A stretch of DNA of 64,000 nt from Oscillibacter sp. (GTDB lineage Bacteria; Bacillota; Clostridia; Oscillospirales; Oscillospiraceae). Positions 15,983 through 24,047 of this stretch are shown one piece after another (positions within the stretch are counted from its first letter, which is position 1; every line of letters starts with the position of its first letter). Position numbers and translations under genes: made by a program. The stretch lies in NCBI GenBank assembly GCA_014799925.1, contig JAAVHC010000006.1:1-64000 (forward strand), given 5' to 3'. Under the pieces are notes generated by a model. That model was not told the DNA's origin. It did no database searches and saw only the letters and a list, made by a program, of their open reading frames with translations.

Positions 15983-16041
15983 TGGCGGAGATGGAGAGAT
16001 TCGAACTCTCGATACCCTTTTGAGGTATACACGATTTCCAA
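15983..16041 (-). repeat. attachment-site repeat, right
   Basis: This 59-bp copy is identical to 450-508 and lies within the intact tRNA-Ser(GGA). It marks the right boundary of the integrated element. Confidence 0.93.
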
Positions 16042-16074
16042 TCGTGCGCGCTCGACCAGCTACGCGACATCTCC
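15983..16074 (-). tRNA. tRNA-Ser(GGA)
   Basis: A complete 92-nt class II tRNA with a seven-pair acceptor stem (GGAGATG...), a long variable arm, anticodon loop TTGGAAA (anticodon GGA) and an encoded CCA. Its 3' 59 nt double as the attachment site of the element to its left. A promoter with TTGACT and TATAAT lies at 16159-16131 on the minus strand. Confidence 0.95.
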
Positions 16075-16130
16075 ACATAGTTGCCCAGCTTACATCAGCC
16101 TATGCAATTGTTCGCTTAACAGCAACAGTT

Positions 16131-16159
16131 ATTATACCTGTTTCCAAATGCAAAGTCAA
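16131..16159 (-). promoter_or_regulatory. Promoter of tRNA-Ser
   Basis: On the minus strand, -35 TTGACT (16159-16154) and -10 TATAAT (16136-16131) are 17 bp apart, about 57 bp before the tRNA 5' end. Confidence 0.75.
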
Positions 16160-16517
16160 GAGGTTTTCCATAATTTTTAAAATTTTTTGCGAGCCGCAGG
16201 AACTGCCCTCCCATATCCCGGCAGCCTGCGGCTTTCCGGCGGCGCGGCTAAACGACGTGGCAAATATTACATCCGAATTTCAGATTCGGATGTAATATTT
16301 TGCTCGCATGTTGTCAGGAAATATGGTAGAATAGCCGCAGAGCGGCTATTCTATTTTATTCAGGCCCTTTTTCTCGCCCCTGACGGGGCAACCGAAAAAG
16401 ATGGCGTATTATACCATAAAATCTGACAATTTTATGGTATAATAGTTTCAGGCCGCGATAAAGTACGGTTAGAGGAAGGAGAAGGAATGGAAACCGGCCC
16501 CTTTCAGGAAGGTTTCC
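16160..16517. other. Intergenic region rich in hairpins
   Basis: No gene is seen. The stretch contains a 16-bp-arm palindrome (16262-16277/16285-16300), a 12-bp GC hairpin followed by TTTTATT (16327-16353, terminator-like), a repeat-family hairpin (16367-16400) and a 15-bp palindrome carrying a -10 element (16408-16443). Relatives of some of these lie at 50006-50081. Confidence 0.6.
16367..16443. repeat. Bipartite hairpin repeat, copy 1
   Basis: The first hairpin has arms CTTTTTC (16367-16373) and GAAAAAG (16394-16400) around a TCGCCCC...CGGGGCA core. It is followed by GGCG and an A/T palindrome at 16408-16422/16429-16443. The layout matches 50006-50081, where the outer arms are GTTTTGC and GCAAAAC, a compensatory change. 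The second palindrome contains TGGTATAAT, an extended -10 probably serving the lipid kinase gene. Confidence 0.6.
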
Positions 16518-17477
16518 ATGATGCTTGGAGTTATGAAGCACATATTCATCATCAACCCCACGGCGGGGAAACAAAACTGCACCGCGCAGATGATGGAGAC
16601 GGCCAAATCCCTGGCCGCCCGTCACAGCTTGGACCTGGACTGCATCCTCACAAAGCGTTCCGGCCACGCCATGGAGACCGTCAGAACCCTGGCCCAGTCC
16701 GGTCAGGAGGTGCGCGTCTACGCCTGCGGCGGCGACGGCACCATGAATGAGGTGGCAAACGGCGTCGCCGGATTTGCCAACGCCGCCATGACCTGCATCC
16801 CCGTAGGCACGGGCAACGACTTCCTGAAAAACTTCGGGGACAAGGCCGCCCTCTTCGCCGATCCGGAGAATCTGTGGAACGGCCCGGAGCTGATCCTGGA
16901 CGCCATCGACTGCGGCGGGCGGCTGGCCATGACGGTGGCCTGTTCCGGCTTTGACGCCCAGGTGGCGGATGACGTCCATAAATTCGGGGATATCCCCCTG
17001 CTGAAGGGCCAGGGCAGCTATATCCTCTCTCTGGGGATAAATTTCCTGCTCCGCAGCCTGGGGCACCCGTGGACCATCACCATGGACGGGACGGCCATGC
17101 CCGGCGAATACGCCCTGGCCGCCGTATGCAACGGTCGGTACTACGGCGGGGGCTTCATGCCTGTGGCGGAGGCGCGGATGGACGACGGAGTGCTCAACAC
17201 CCTGGTGGTCCGGAAGGTCAGCCGCGCCGCCTTCCTCCGGTTCGTGGGCGCCTACTCCAAGGGCCTTTACTATACGCTGCCGCAGGTGGCCAGATGCTAC
17301 ACCGCCAGGGAGATCTGCATCGAATCACCGGATCAGGACATTGTAACGTGCCTGGACGGAGAGATTGTGCGCAGCCGGAAGGTGACGCTGCGGCTGTCGG
17401 AGAAAAAGGTGCGTTTCTTTGGCCCGGCGGGATGCGACCCCAACGCGACCAGCGTACCGCTGCCGGAAATTACATAA
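16518..17477 (+). CDS. Diacylglycerol/lipid kinase (YegS/DgkB family)
   Basis: This 319-residue protein shows the DAGK catalytic fold: FIINPTAGKQN at the N terminus, nucleotide-binding GGDGTMNEV at 71-79 and PVGTGNDF near 95-102, with the C-terminal beta-sandwich (YGGGFMPVAEARMDDG). It phosphorylates diacylglycerol or a related lipid at the membrane, recycling lipid for phospholipid synthesis. ATG 16518 has AGGAAGG 6 bp upstream. A stronger AAGGAG site serves an out-of-frame ATG at 16487 that opens an 87-codon overlapping frame. It is monocistronic between hairpins. Confidence 0.9.
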   Translation: MMLGVMKHIFIINPTAGKQNCTAQMMETAKSLAARHSLDLDCILTKRSGHAMETVRTLAQSGQEVRVYACGGDGTMNEVANGVAGFANAAMTCIPVGTGNDFLKNFGDKAALFADPENLWNGPELILDAIDCGGRLAMTVACSGFDAQVADDVHKFGDIPLLKGQGSYILSLGINFLLRSLGHPWTITMDGTAMPGEYALAAVCNGRYYGGGFMPVAEARMDDGVLNTLVVRKVSRAAFLRFVGAYSKGLYYTLPQVARCYTAREICIESPDQDIVTCLDGEIVRSRKVTLRLSEKKVRFFGPAGCDPNATSVPLPEIT

Positions 17478-17497
17478 AGCGCGCCGCCCCGGAATAA

Positions 17498-17609
17498 GAG
17501 CCTATCCGTAAATAGGGCGTGCGCAGATTGCGCCGTCAGATTTTTCGACAAACAGCGTCAAAATTTCACAGGCAGGCTGTGTGCGGACTATTTGCGGATA
17601 GGCTCTGAG
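17498..17609. repeat. Inverted repeat element (GCCTATCCG family)
   Basis: Outer arms starting AGAGCCTATCCG (from 17500) and ending CGGATAGGCTCT (to 17607) are inverted over about 20 bp, enclosing about 70 bp. A partial copy of the left arm (GCCTATCCGTAAA, then GTGCGCAGATTG) recurs at 25556-25590. It may be a MITE-like or REP-like element and could act as a terminator between convergent genes. Confidence 0.6.
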
Positions 17610-17658
17610 ATGAAGCGGCGGAGAGCCGTACTCTCCGCCGCTTCCGCAGATATGTAGC

Positions 17659-18051
17659 TTACTTCTCCTCCACAGCGAGGATGCCCATGGGGCACGCCTT
17701 GGCGCAGATGCCGCAGGCAATGCACTTGCTGGGCCTGGCGTCCTCGCCGGCGGGCATGACCATCACCTGCATGGGGCACGCCTTGACGCACTCGCCGCAG
17801 CCAACGCACTTGCGCTTGTCGATCATGTAGACGCCCTTGGCATTCTGGGAGATCGCGCCCTCCGGGCAGGTGCGGGCGCATTTGCCGCACATGATGCAGT
17901 TCTGGACCTTGGGCTCTCCGTCGGGCTTGGCGATGATGCGGATACAGCTGAGGTCGGGGTCAAACTTCTTGTAGAACGCTTCGGAGCAGGCCCGGACACA
18001 GCTGAGACACGCCTTGCAGGGATCTGATTTGCTGACAACCAACTTCTTCAT
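17659..18051 (-). CDS. Polyferredoxin-like 4Fe-4S protein
   Basis: This 130-residue electron-transfer protein has four CxxCxxCxxxC motifs: CKACLSCVRAC (12-22), CIMCGKCARTC (52-62), CVGCGECVKAC (83-93) and CIACGICAKAC (109-119). Each cysteine set fits a [4Fe-4S] cluster. There is no signal peptide or membrane segment. It resembles stand-alone electron carriers of anaerobes that serve hydrogenases or oxidoreductases; the partner is not encoded beside it. It has its own promoter (18118-18090) and AGGAGG site. Confidence 0.85.
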   Translation of the reverse strand: MKKLVVSKSDPCKACLSCVRACSEAFYKKFDPDLSCIRIIAKPDGEPKVQNCIMCGKCARTCPEGAISQNAKGVYMIDKRKCVGCGECVKACPMQVMVMPAGEDARPSKCIACGICAKACPMGILAVEEK

Positions 18052-18089
18052 ATGAGGATGGCCTCCTGTTATGAAATGATTACTTCTCT

Positions 18090-18118
18090 ATCCTACCAGA
18101 TATATTGTTAAAATGCAA
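18090..18118 (-). promoter_or_regulatory. Promoter of the polyferredoxin gene
   Basis: TTGCAT (18118-18113) and TAGGAT (18095-18090) are 17 bp apart on the minus strand. The gene starts about 40 bp downstream. Confidence 0.65.
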
Positions 18119-18246
18119 ACTATATTTTTAGGAAATGGCAGGAAATAGAAGGAGTTTTCCGGGCGGGCGCATGGCGGCCGGCCGTCAGGCCGGCGTATCC
18201 GGGGGACAGAGAGGATGAAAAAAGCCGCCGGACGGCATTTGGGTAT

Positions 18247-18274
18247 TTGACAAGCGGGAAAAAATATGTATAAT
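18247..18274 (+). promoter_or_regulatory. Promoter of tRNA-Pro
   Basis: TTGACA (18247-18252) and TATAAT (18269-18274) are 16 bp apart, 40 bp before the tRNA. Confidence 0.85.
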
Positions 18275-18313
18275 AGAGATAGTCCGGCCCCATCAGGGAT
18301 GCCGGCGGCACAT

Positions 18314-18389
18314 CCGGGATTAGCGCAGTTGGTAGCGCGGGTGGTTTGGGACCATCAGGCCGGGAGTTCGAGTCTCCCATCTCGGACCA
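18314..18389 (+). tRNA. tRNA-Pro(TGG)
   Basis: A 76-nt tRNA with acceptor stem CCGGGAT/ATCTCGG, anticodon loop TTTGGGA (anticodon TGG), T-arm GGGAGTTCGAGTCTCCC and an encoded CCA. No integrated element is visible beside it. The 18-bp-scale palindrome at 18391-18427 and the hairpin at 18450-18480 follow. Confidence 0.95.
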
Positions 18390-18449
18390 GGAAATCGACA
18401 AATTTCGACAGAAATTTGTCGATTTCCCCTCTTTGGAGATTCCTCATGA

Positions 18450-18480
18450 GGAAGGCACGCTTCGGCGCGCCTTCCTTTTT
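18450..18480 (+). terminator. Terminator after tRNA-Pro
   Basis: GGAAGGC...GCCTTCC hairpin followed by TTTTT, preceded by a 15-bp palindrome (18391-18427) built on a GAAATCGACAAATTT arm. The rest of 18481-18600 shows nothing. Confidence 0.7.
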
Positions 18481-18600
18481 GGGTTCCGGCGGTCCATAGC
18501 CGCGGGATGTCCCTGTGGGCGGCAGGGCCGTTTTGAGTCGTTTCCATAAATTTCTGCTCCAAGATATTAAAAATTTATGAATTTATTTTTCCATCCCCCA

Positions 18601-18628
18601 TTGCTTTTATATAAAAATCTGGTATACT
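18601..18628 (+). promoter_or_regulatory. Likely murA promoter
   Basis: TTGCTT (18601-18606) and an extended -10 TGGTATACT (TATACT at 18623-18628) are 16 bp apart. The 165-nt leader to murA shows no clear terminator. Confidence 0.55.
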
Positions 18629-18792
18629 ATTTTAGTATCTGTGATTATGTCCACTGATTACCGTGTTTTCCGGTATGAAGTGTTGCGGCCTGGGTAAACT
18701 GTACCTGATAGGCCCCTATATCGCGGCCGCTCCCGGCGCATTGCCGGTAGAAGCCCGGCCGCCTCCATATATGAATAAAGAGGTGCGATTCT

Positions 18793-20091
18793 TTGACCAA
18801 GTATATTGTCGAGGGCGGACGGCCCTTGTTTGGTGAGATTCAGATCAGCGGCGCGAAGAACGCCGCCGTTGCCATCATTCCCGCTGCCCTGATGGTCAGC
18901 GGTCCCTGCCGGATCGAGAACATGCCCCAGATCAGCGATGTGACCATCCTGCTGAACATTTTGCAGGATCTGGGCGCGAGGGTGCGTTATGTCAACTCCC
19001 ATACGGTGGAGATCGACAGCTCCGCCCTCCGCAACGGCCGGGTGCCCTACGAGGCCGCCCGCCGGTGCCGGGGCTCCTACTACATGCTGGGCGCGCTGCT
19101 GGGCCGGTTCGGCCTGGCGGACGTGGCGCTGCCCGGCGGCTGTGATTTCGGCGGCGCCCGTCCCATTGACCAGCATCTGAAGGGGTTTCGCGCCCTGGGG
19201 GCCCAGGTGGACACCCAGAGCGGATTTGTCATGGCCGAGGCCGCCGGGGGACGGGTAAAGGGGGCCAACATCTTCTTTGACAAGGTCTCCGTAGGGGCTA
19301 CCATCAATATCATGCTGGCTGCCGCCATGGCCGACGGTATGAGCGTCATCGAGAACGCCGCCAAGGAGCCCCATGTGGTGGACGTGGCCAACTTCCTCAA
19401 CTCCATGGGGGCCAATATCATGGGCGCGGGCACCGACGTCATCAAGGTCCGGGGCGTGGACTGTCTGCGGGGCGGCAGCTACACCATCATTCCCGACCAG
19501 ATCGAGGCGGGCACCTATATGGCCGCCGTGGCGGCCTGCGGCGGCGAGGTGAAGCTGTGCAACATTATCCCTAAGCACATGGACTGTATTTCCGCCAAGA
19601 TGGCGGAGATGGGGGTGGAGATCCACGAGGTGGACGACAGCCTGATGGTCAGCCGCATCGGCCCTCTGATGAAGGCCAATATCAAGACCATGCCTTATCC
19701 CGGCTTCCCCACCGATATGCAGCCCCAGGTGGCTGTGGCCCTCTGTCTGGCCCGGGGCACCAGCATTATTATGGACAGCGTATGGAATACCCGCTTCCGT
19801 TATACGGACCAGTTTGTCCGCATGGGGGCCCAGATCCAGGTGGATGGCAGCCTGGCCATCATTGAGGGTGTGGAGCGCCTGACGGGAGCGCAGCTGGAGG
19901 CCTGTGACCTCCGGGCGGGCGCGGCCATGCTCATTGCCGCGCTGGCGGCCCACGGCATCAGCGAGATCACCAACGTCCAGTACATCGAGCGGGGCTATGA
20001 GGACGTGATCGGCAAGATTCGCGGCGTGGGCGGACGCATCCGGGCCGTGGAGGTTCCGGAGGAGGATCTGATGATCAGCAACGTGAGCTGA
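18793..20091 (+). CDS. murA: UDP-N-acetylglucosamine 1-carboxyvinyltransferase (MurA)
   Basis: This 432-residue enzyme transfers enolpyruvate from PEP to UDP-GlcNAc, the first committed step of peptidoglycan synthesis in the cytoplasm. ISGAKNAA holds Lys22. The catalytic loop LPGGCDFGGARPIDQH holds Cys117. RYTDQFVRMGA and IERGYEDVIGK match the C-terminal part. The loop has one residue more than the usual GGCxIGxRP between Cys and Arg. The start is TTG 18793 with AGAGGTG 7-8 bp upstream. The retained Cys predicts fosfomycin sensitivity at the target (inference). Confidence 0.95.
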   Translation: MTKYIVEGGRPLFGEIQISGAKNAAVAIIPAALMVSGPCRIENMPQISDVTILLNILQDLGARVRYVNSHTVEIDSSALRNGRVPYEAARRCRGSYYMLGALLGRFGLADVALPGGCDFGGARPIDQHLKGFRALGAQVDTQSGFVMAEAAGGRVKGANIFFDKVSVGATINIMLAAAMADGMSVIENAAKEPHVVDVANFLNSMGANIMGAGTDVIKVRGVDCLRGGSYTIIPDQIEAGTYMAAVAACGGEVKLCNIIPKHMDCISAKMAEMGVEIHEVDDSLMVSRIGPLMKANIKTMPYPGFPTDMQPQVAVALCLARGTSIIMDSVWNTRFRYTDQFVRMGAQIQVDGSLAIIEGVERLTGAQLEACDLRAGAAMLIAALAAHGISEITNVQYIERGYEDVIGKIRGVGGRIRAVEVPEEDLMISNVS

Positions 20092-20111
20092 CCTGTTCAT
20101 ACAGAACCAGT

Positions 20112-20150
20112 ACAGCCCGGAGGCCGCGTTTTTGTGAGGCTCCGGGCTGT
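20112..20150 (+). terminator. Terminator after murA
   Basis: ACAGCCCGGA (20112-20121) pairs with TCCGGGCTGT (20141-20150), the stem extending inward with GGCC/GGC. Confidence 0.6.
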
Positions 20151-20228
20151 TGTATGACCGGCGGAGGCAGCTTCCCGTTTACCGCCGGCGAAGTTGGGAA
20201 AGGGTAAAAAGGAGGAGGCGTTCTGTCC

Positions 20229-20678
20229 ATGATGACCGCTGACGCTTATCTGCGGTTCCGCAACAAAATCGACCCCATCATCCGCTCGTGTTCCGTCTCG
20301 GACGCGGACCGGACCTATCTTCCCCAGGGGGACCTGGCCGCCTACCGGGGGGTGACCACCTTTACCAGGGGGAACATCTACTACTACAGCACCAGCCGCG
20401 CCCGGTCCTACCAGCGGGAGATGCTGGCCATCTGCCGGGATCTGCCAAAGCTGGATGACACCTTCCCGGGCACCGCCTGCGCCATCACCTCCCTGGCCCT
20501 CGTCAGGCGCAACACCAACCAGGCCATGCTGCCCGCTCAGATCGAGGCGGCGGAACAGTTCTTCATCCTGCTGACTCTGGCGGACGCCGCCACCTACCGC
20601 GCCTTCAAGTCCAAGTCCGGCATCAGCTATCTGAACGCCTACATCGCCTACGACTTCAAGAGCATTGTCGCGCCCTGA
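20229..20678 (+). CDS. Hypothetical protein upstream of walJ
   Basis: I do not recognise this 149-residue soluble protein. It starts MMTADAYLRFRNKIDPIIRS and ends ISYLNAYIAYDFKSIVAP. It contains RGNIYYYSTSRARSYQREML and an alanine/leucine-rich helix (LPAQIEAAEQFFILLTLADA). AAAGGAGGAGG precedes the ATG. It lies 31 bp upstream of the metallo-hydrolase gene and is probably cotranscribed with it. Confidence 0.65.
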   Translation: MMTADAYLRFRNKIDPIIRSCSVSDADRTYLPQGDLAAYRGVTTFTRGNIYYYSTSRARSYQREMLAICRDLPKLDDTFPGTACAITSLALVRRNTNQAMLPAQIEAAEQFFILLTLADAATYRAFKSKSGISYLNAYIAYDFKSIVAP

Positions 20679-20709
20679 GAGACTGCGTTCACAGAGAGGT
20701 ACATACACC

Positions 20710-21507
20710 ATGACCACCATTCGTACCCTGGCCAGCGGGTCGTCCGGCAACGCCGCTCTGTTCTCCCGCGGGGAGACCCATCTGCTCATCGACATGGGCG
20801 TCTCCTGCCGGAGGATCTGCCAGTCCCTGAGGGCCCTGGGCCTGACGCCGGAATCCCTGGACGGCGTGTTCATCACCCATGAGCACGGAGACCATATCGG
20901 CGGCCTGGCCACCTACATCAAAAAATACCGCACGCCCATTTACTGCACCCCCGCCGTGTCCCGGCAGCTGAGCTACCGGCTGGCGGGGATTGAGCCGCTT
21001 CTGCGGCCTGTGGAGCCGGGGGAGCGCGTCTCCTTCGGCGAAGCGGAAATGGACGTTCTGCCCACCAGCCACGACTGCCGGGACAGCGCCGCCTGCCACT
21101 TCCGGACGCCTGAGGGCCGGGTGGGTTATCTCACGGATACCGGGTATATCCCGGAGGAGACCGGAGAGAGGCTGCTGGGGGCGGACGTCCTGGTGCTGGA
21201 GAGCAACCACGACAGGGACATGCTGCTGGCCGGACCGTATCCCTACCCGCTGAAAAAGCGCATCCTGGGGACGGAGGGCCATCTCAGCAATGACGCTGCG
21301 GCGGAATTCGCCGTGGAGAGCGTCCGGGCGGGGACCCGGACCATCCTGCTGGCCCATCTCAGCGCGGAGAACAACACGCCGGAGCTGGCGCTGCTGACGG
21401 TGGGAAACGCGCTGCGGGCGGCGGGGCTGACGGCGGAGCTGTCCGTCGCGCCCAGAGGCGCCATGAGCGGGGCGCTGACGCTGGAGGGGGCAGTATGCAG
21501 AGAATAA
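20710..21507 (+). CDS. walJ: MBL-fold metallo-hydrolase, WalJ/YycJ type
   Basis: This 265-residue protein has TLASGSSGNA at the start and the metal-binding THEHGDHIGG (HxHxDH, about residues 56-65), with further ligands in TSHD, YLTDTG and EGHLSN. This pattern is that of WalJ (YycJ), linked to cell division and replication coordination near the origin in Firmicutes. ATG 20710 has GAGAGG upstream. It overlaps rlmH by 13 bp; walJ near rlmH is a conserved Firmicutes neighbourhood. Confidence 0.85.
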   Translation: MTTIRTLASGSSGNAALFSRGETHLLIDMGVSCRRICQSLRALGLTPESLDGVFITHEHGDHIGGLATYIKKYRTPIYCTPAVSRQLSYRLAGIEPLLRPVEPGERVSFGEAEMDVLPTSHDCRDSAACHFRTPEGRVGYLTDTGYIPEETGERLLGADVLVLESNHDRDMLLAGPYPYPLKKRILGTEGHLSNDAAAEFAVESVRAGTRTILLAHLSAENNTPELALLTVGNALRAAGLTAELSVAPRGAMSGALTLEGAVCRE

Positions 21508-21977
21508 CCGTCATCTGCGTGGGGAAGCTGAAGGAAAAATTTTACCTGGAGGCGGCGGCGGAGTACGCCAGGCGGCTGGGCCGGTACTGCAGGCTGGAGA
21601 TCGTGGAGCTGCCGGAGCAGCGTCTGCCGGAGGATCCCTCCCCGGCGGAGATTGAGCGGGCCCTGGCCAGGGAGGCGGAGGCCATCCGGGCAAAAATCCC
21701 CGCCGGGACCAGCCTGGCGGCGCTGTGCGTCGAGGGGGAGCCGCGCTCCAGCGAGGAGCTGGCCGCCCTGCTGGCGCGTCAGGCGGGAGCTGGAGAAAAA
21801 GGTCTGGCCTTTGTCATCGGCGGATCCTTCGGGCTGCATCCCTCCATCAAGAGCGGGGCCTGGCTGCGCCTGAGCATGTCGCCCATGACCTTCCCCCACC
21901 ATCTGGCCCGGGTGATGCTGCTGGAGCAGCTCTACCGCAGCTTCCAGATCCGGGAGGGCGGGAAGTATCATAAATAA
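21495..21977 (+). CDS. rlmH: 23S rRNA (pseudouridine1915-N3)-methyltransferase RlmH
   Basis: This 160-residue SPOUT methyltransferase (family length about 159) has ITVICVGKLKEKFYLEAAAE at the start, LCVEGEPRSSEELA, the SAM-knot FVIGGSFGLHPS, and the typical C-terminal PHHLARVMLLEQLYRSFQIR followed by GGKYHK. It methylates pseudouridine 1915 of 23S rRNA in 70S ribosomes. It overlaps walJ and is followed by a promoter-like TTGACA at 21991. Confidence 0.95.
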   Translation: MQRITVICVGKLKEKFYLEAAAEYARRLGRYCRLEIVELPEQRLPEDPSPAEIERALAREAEAIRAKIPAGTSLAALCVEGEPRSSEELAALLARQAGAGEKGLAFVIGGSFGLHPSIKSGAWLRLSMSPMTFPHHLARVMLLEQLYRSFQIREGGKYHK

Positions 21978-22070
21978 TCGTTTTGTCCGATTGACATTTT
22001 TCAGGGGATATGATACGCTCTATCTCAGGATAAACTGCAAAAAATGCCTGCACAGCAAGGAGGTAACACC

Positions 22071-23576
22071 ATGCGCGGTATTCCGTCCCTGATCACAGAC
22101 ATTCGCAAAAAGGTATTCACCGAGGTGGCCCGGATGGCCTATGAAGGCGGCGATTACACCAAGGCCGAGGATCTGCCCTACATCATCGTTCCCGGCGACA
22201 AGGCCCTGCACCGGGAGTCCATCTTCCTGGAGCGCGCCATCGCCGGCGAGCGGGTACGCGTGGCCATGGGCCTGTCCGTCCAGCCCATCCACTCCCGGAA
22301 CCTCATCACCGAGGGCATGGACCAGGCGGCCATCGCCGAGTCCTACTACGAGCCCCCCCTCATCAACATCATCCCCTACGCCTGCCATGCCTGCCCCACC
22401 AAGCAGTACAAGGTCTCCCAGTTCTGCCAGAACTGTCTGGCGGCTTCCTGCCAGAAGGTGTGCCCCAAGGGGGCCATCTCCTTTGTCAACGGCAAGAGCC
22501 GGATCGACCTGGACAAGTGCATCCGCTGCGGCAAGTGTACGAAGGCCTGCCCCTACAACGCCATCGTCTACATGGAGCGTCCCTGCGCTGCCGCCTGCGG
22601 CATGGACGCCATCGTCTCCGACGACAACGGCCGGGCCGTCATCAACCAGGACAAGTGCGTGGCCTGCGGCCAGTGCCTGGTGAGCTGCCCCTTCGGGGCC
22701 ATCGTGGACAAGGGCCAGATTTTCCAGGTGGTCCGCTCTATCGTGGAGAAGGAGAAGGTGGTCGCCATCGTGGCCCCGGCCTTCATCGGCCAGTTCGGCA
22801 AGGACTCCACGCCGGAGAAGTTCACCACCGCCATGAAGATGCTGGGCTTCGACCGGGTGGTGGAGGTGGCCGTGGGCGCGGACATGTGTACCATCGAGGA
22901 GGCGGAGGACTTCCTCATGAAGGTGCCCGCCGAGCAGGACTTCATGGCAACCTCCTGCTGCCCCGCGTGGCACGCTATGGTGGAGAAGCTGTTCCCCGCC
23001 CAGTTTGAGAACGTGTCCATGACCCTGACGCCCATGGTCTTCACCGCCCGGCTGGTGAAGAAGCAGGACCCGGACTGCAAGGTGGTTTTCGTAGGCCCCT
23101 GCGCCGCCAAGAAGCTGGAGGCCATCCGGGAGAATATCCGGTCCGACGTGGACTTTGTGCTGACCTTTGAGGAGCTCCAGGGCATGTTCGAGGCCAAGGG
23201 CGTTGATTTCGCCTCCATCCCCGAGGGTGAGTCCATGCGGGAGGGAAGTTCTGCGGGCCGGGGCTTCGCCGTCTCCGGCGGCGTGGCCGGCGCGGTGACC
23301 GACGTTATCCACCAGACCGACCCCAAGCTGGAGGTCAAGACCGCCCGGGCCGAGGGCCTCCGGGAGTGCCGGAAGCTGATGACCATGGCCCGTGCCGGGA
23401 AGTACAACGGCTATCTGCTGGAGGGCATGGCCTGCCCCGGCGGATGCGTGGCCGGCGCGGGGACCCTGCTGCCGGTGGAGCTGGCCTCCACCGTGGTGGG
23501 CCGCTACCAGAAGGAGGCCGACCAGGCCAGCCCCCTGAACAGCCCCTACCGGCACGCGGGAAAAGACCTGGACTGA
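22071..23576 (+). CDS. [FeFe] hydrogenase, group B type
   Basis: This 501-residue cytoplasmic enzyme has an N-terminal Cys-rich part (YACHACP, FCQNCLAASCQKVCP), ferredoxin motifs CIRCGKCTKACP and CVACGQCLVSCP, and the three H-cluster signatures: TSCCPAW (near 294), GPCAAKK (near 342) and MACPGGCVAGAG (near 453). The L2 motif with GPC instead of MPC and the overall length match group B hydrogenases (TIGR04105). It would oxidize ferredoxin and release hydrogen; maturases HydEFG are not in the window. ATG 22071 has AAGGAGG upstream. Confidence 0.92.
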   Translation: MRGIPSLITDIRKKVFTEVARMAYEGGDYTKAEDLPYIIVPGDKALHRESIFLERAIAGERVRVAMGLSVQPIHSRNLITEGMDQAAIAESYYEPPLINIIPYACHACPTKQYKVSQFCQNCLAASCQKVCPKGAISFVNGKSRIDLDKCIRCGKCTKACPYNAIVYMERPCAAACGMDAIVSDDNGRAVINQDKCVACGQCLVSCPFGAIVDKGQIFQVVRSIVEKEKVVAIVAPAFIGQFGKDSTPEKFTTAMKMLGFDRVVEVAVGADMCTIEEAEDFLMKVPAEQDFMATSCCPAWHAMVEKLFPAQFENVSMTLTPMVFTARLVKKQDPDCKVVFVGPCAAKKLEAIRENIRSDVDFVLTFEELQGMFEAKGVDFASIPEGESMREGSSAGRGFAVSGGVAGAVTDVIHQTDPKLEVKTARAEGLRECRKLMTMARAGKYNGYLLEGMACPGGCVAGAGTLLPVELASTVVGRYQKEADQASPLNSPYRHAGKDLD

Positions 23577-24047
23577 TACTTTTTCTTGAAAGAAAAAGTA
23601 TCAAAAAGAACTTTTAGTTCGAGACTAAACCCATTGCTGTTCCTAGATTTCAGCCCGGTGACGGTATTGCGCTTTTAATCGAGAAATATAGTAACCGCAG
23701 TTCAAAATTAGTAAAGTTTAGGGCCGCCCTTTTCAAAGGGCGGTGGGTCCAGGGCAAAGCCCTGGTGGGTTTGGGCGAAGCCCAACACTTACTCGTTCTC
23801 AACCTCGTCGACTATAGTATAAAAGCGGAAGCCAATAAACGCAATAAAGGACGCGCGGAAGCAGATTATCCATCGCTTCCGCGCGTCCTTTTATAGTGGC
23901 CGCAGATCAGAAACAGTAAAGTTTAGGGCCGCCCCAGCCCTAAGCCGCGCAAAGCGCGGCCCACGGGGCAAAGCCCTGGTGGGTTTGGGCAAAGCCCAAC
24001 ATTTACTCGTTCTCAACCGTGCTGACTATGACTTTCAGGAAAAAGGA
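23577..24047. repeat. Intergenic region with two direct repeats of about 115 bp
   Basis: A hairpin (23577-23605) closes the hydrogenase gene. Two related copies follow at 23710-23819 and 23914-24030: AGTAAAGTTTAGGGCCGCC, a variable hairpin, CAAAGCCCTGGTGGGTTTGGG, then AAGCCCAACAYTTACTCGT and TCTCAACC. The last 30 bp recur as a long palindrome at 39057-39111. A 12-bp palindromic pair GAAGC...GCTTC (23829-23880) lies between them. No gene is seen. Confidence 0.7.

Larger units (their letters stand above)
450..16041. mobile_element. Integrative element (about 15.5 kb) in tRNA-Ser(GGA)
   Basis: The element is bounded by a 59-bp direct repeat and reads, in order: cargo (Rpn nuclease, membrane protein, lipoprotein, HTH), resolvase, a leftward operon of recombination and regulatory genes, an excisionase-like HTH, an orphan gene, a D5/SF3 primase-helicase, a second excisionase-like HTH, and a tyrosine integrase. 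The integrase lies 350 bp from the intact tRNA. No capsid, portal, terminase, relaxase, coupling protein or type IV secretion gene is visible. The gene set and size fit a phage satellite or a mobilizable element. The element also carries its own terminator beside the tRNA (15943-15979). Confidence 0.88.

Noticed and set aside
18658-20100. 480-codon minus-strand frame opposite murA
   Set aside because: Antisense shadow; murA has the catalytic loop and a good start.
22044-23555. Long minus-strand frame opposite the hydrogenase
   Set aside because: His/Gly/Leu-rich antisense shadow produced by GC-biased codon use; no start site or family.
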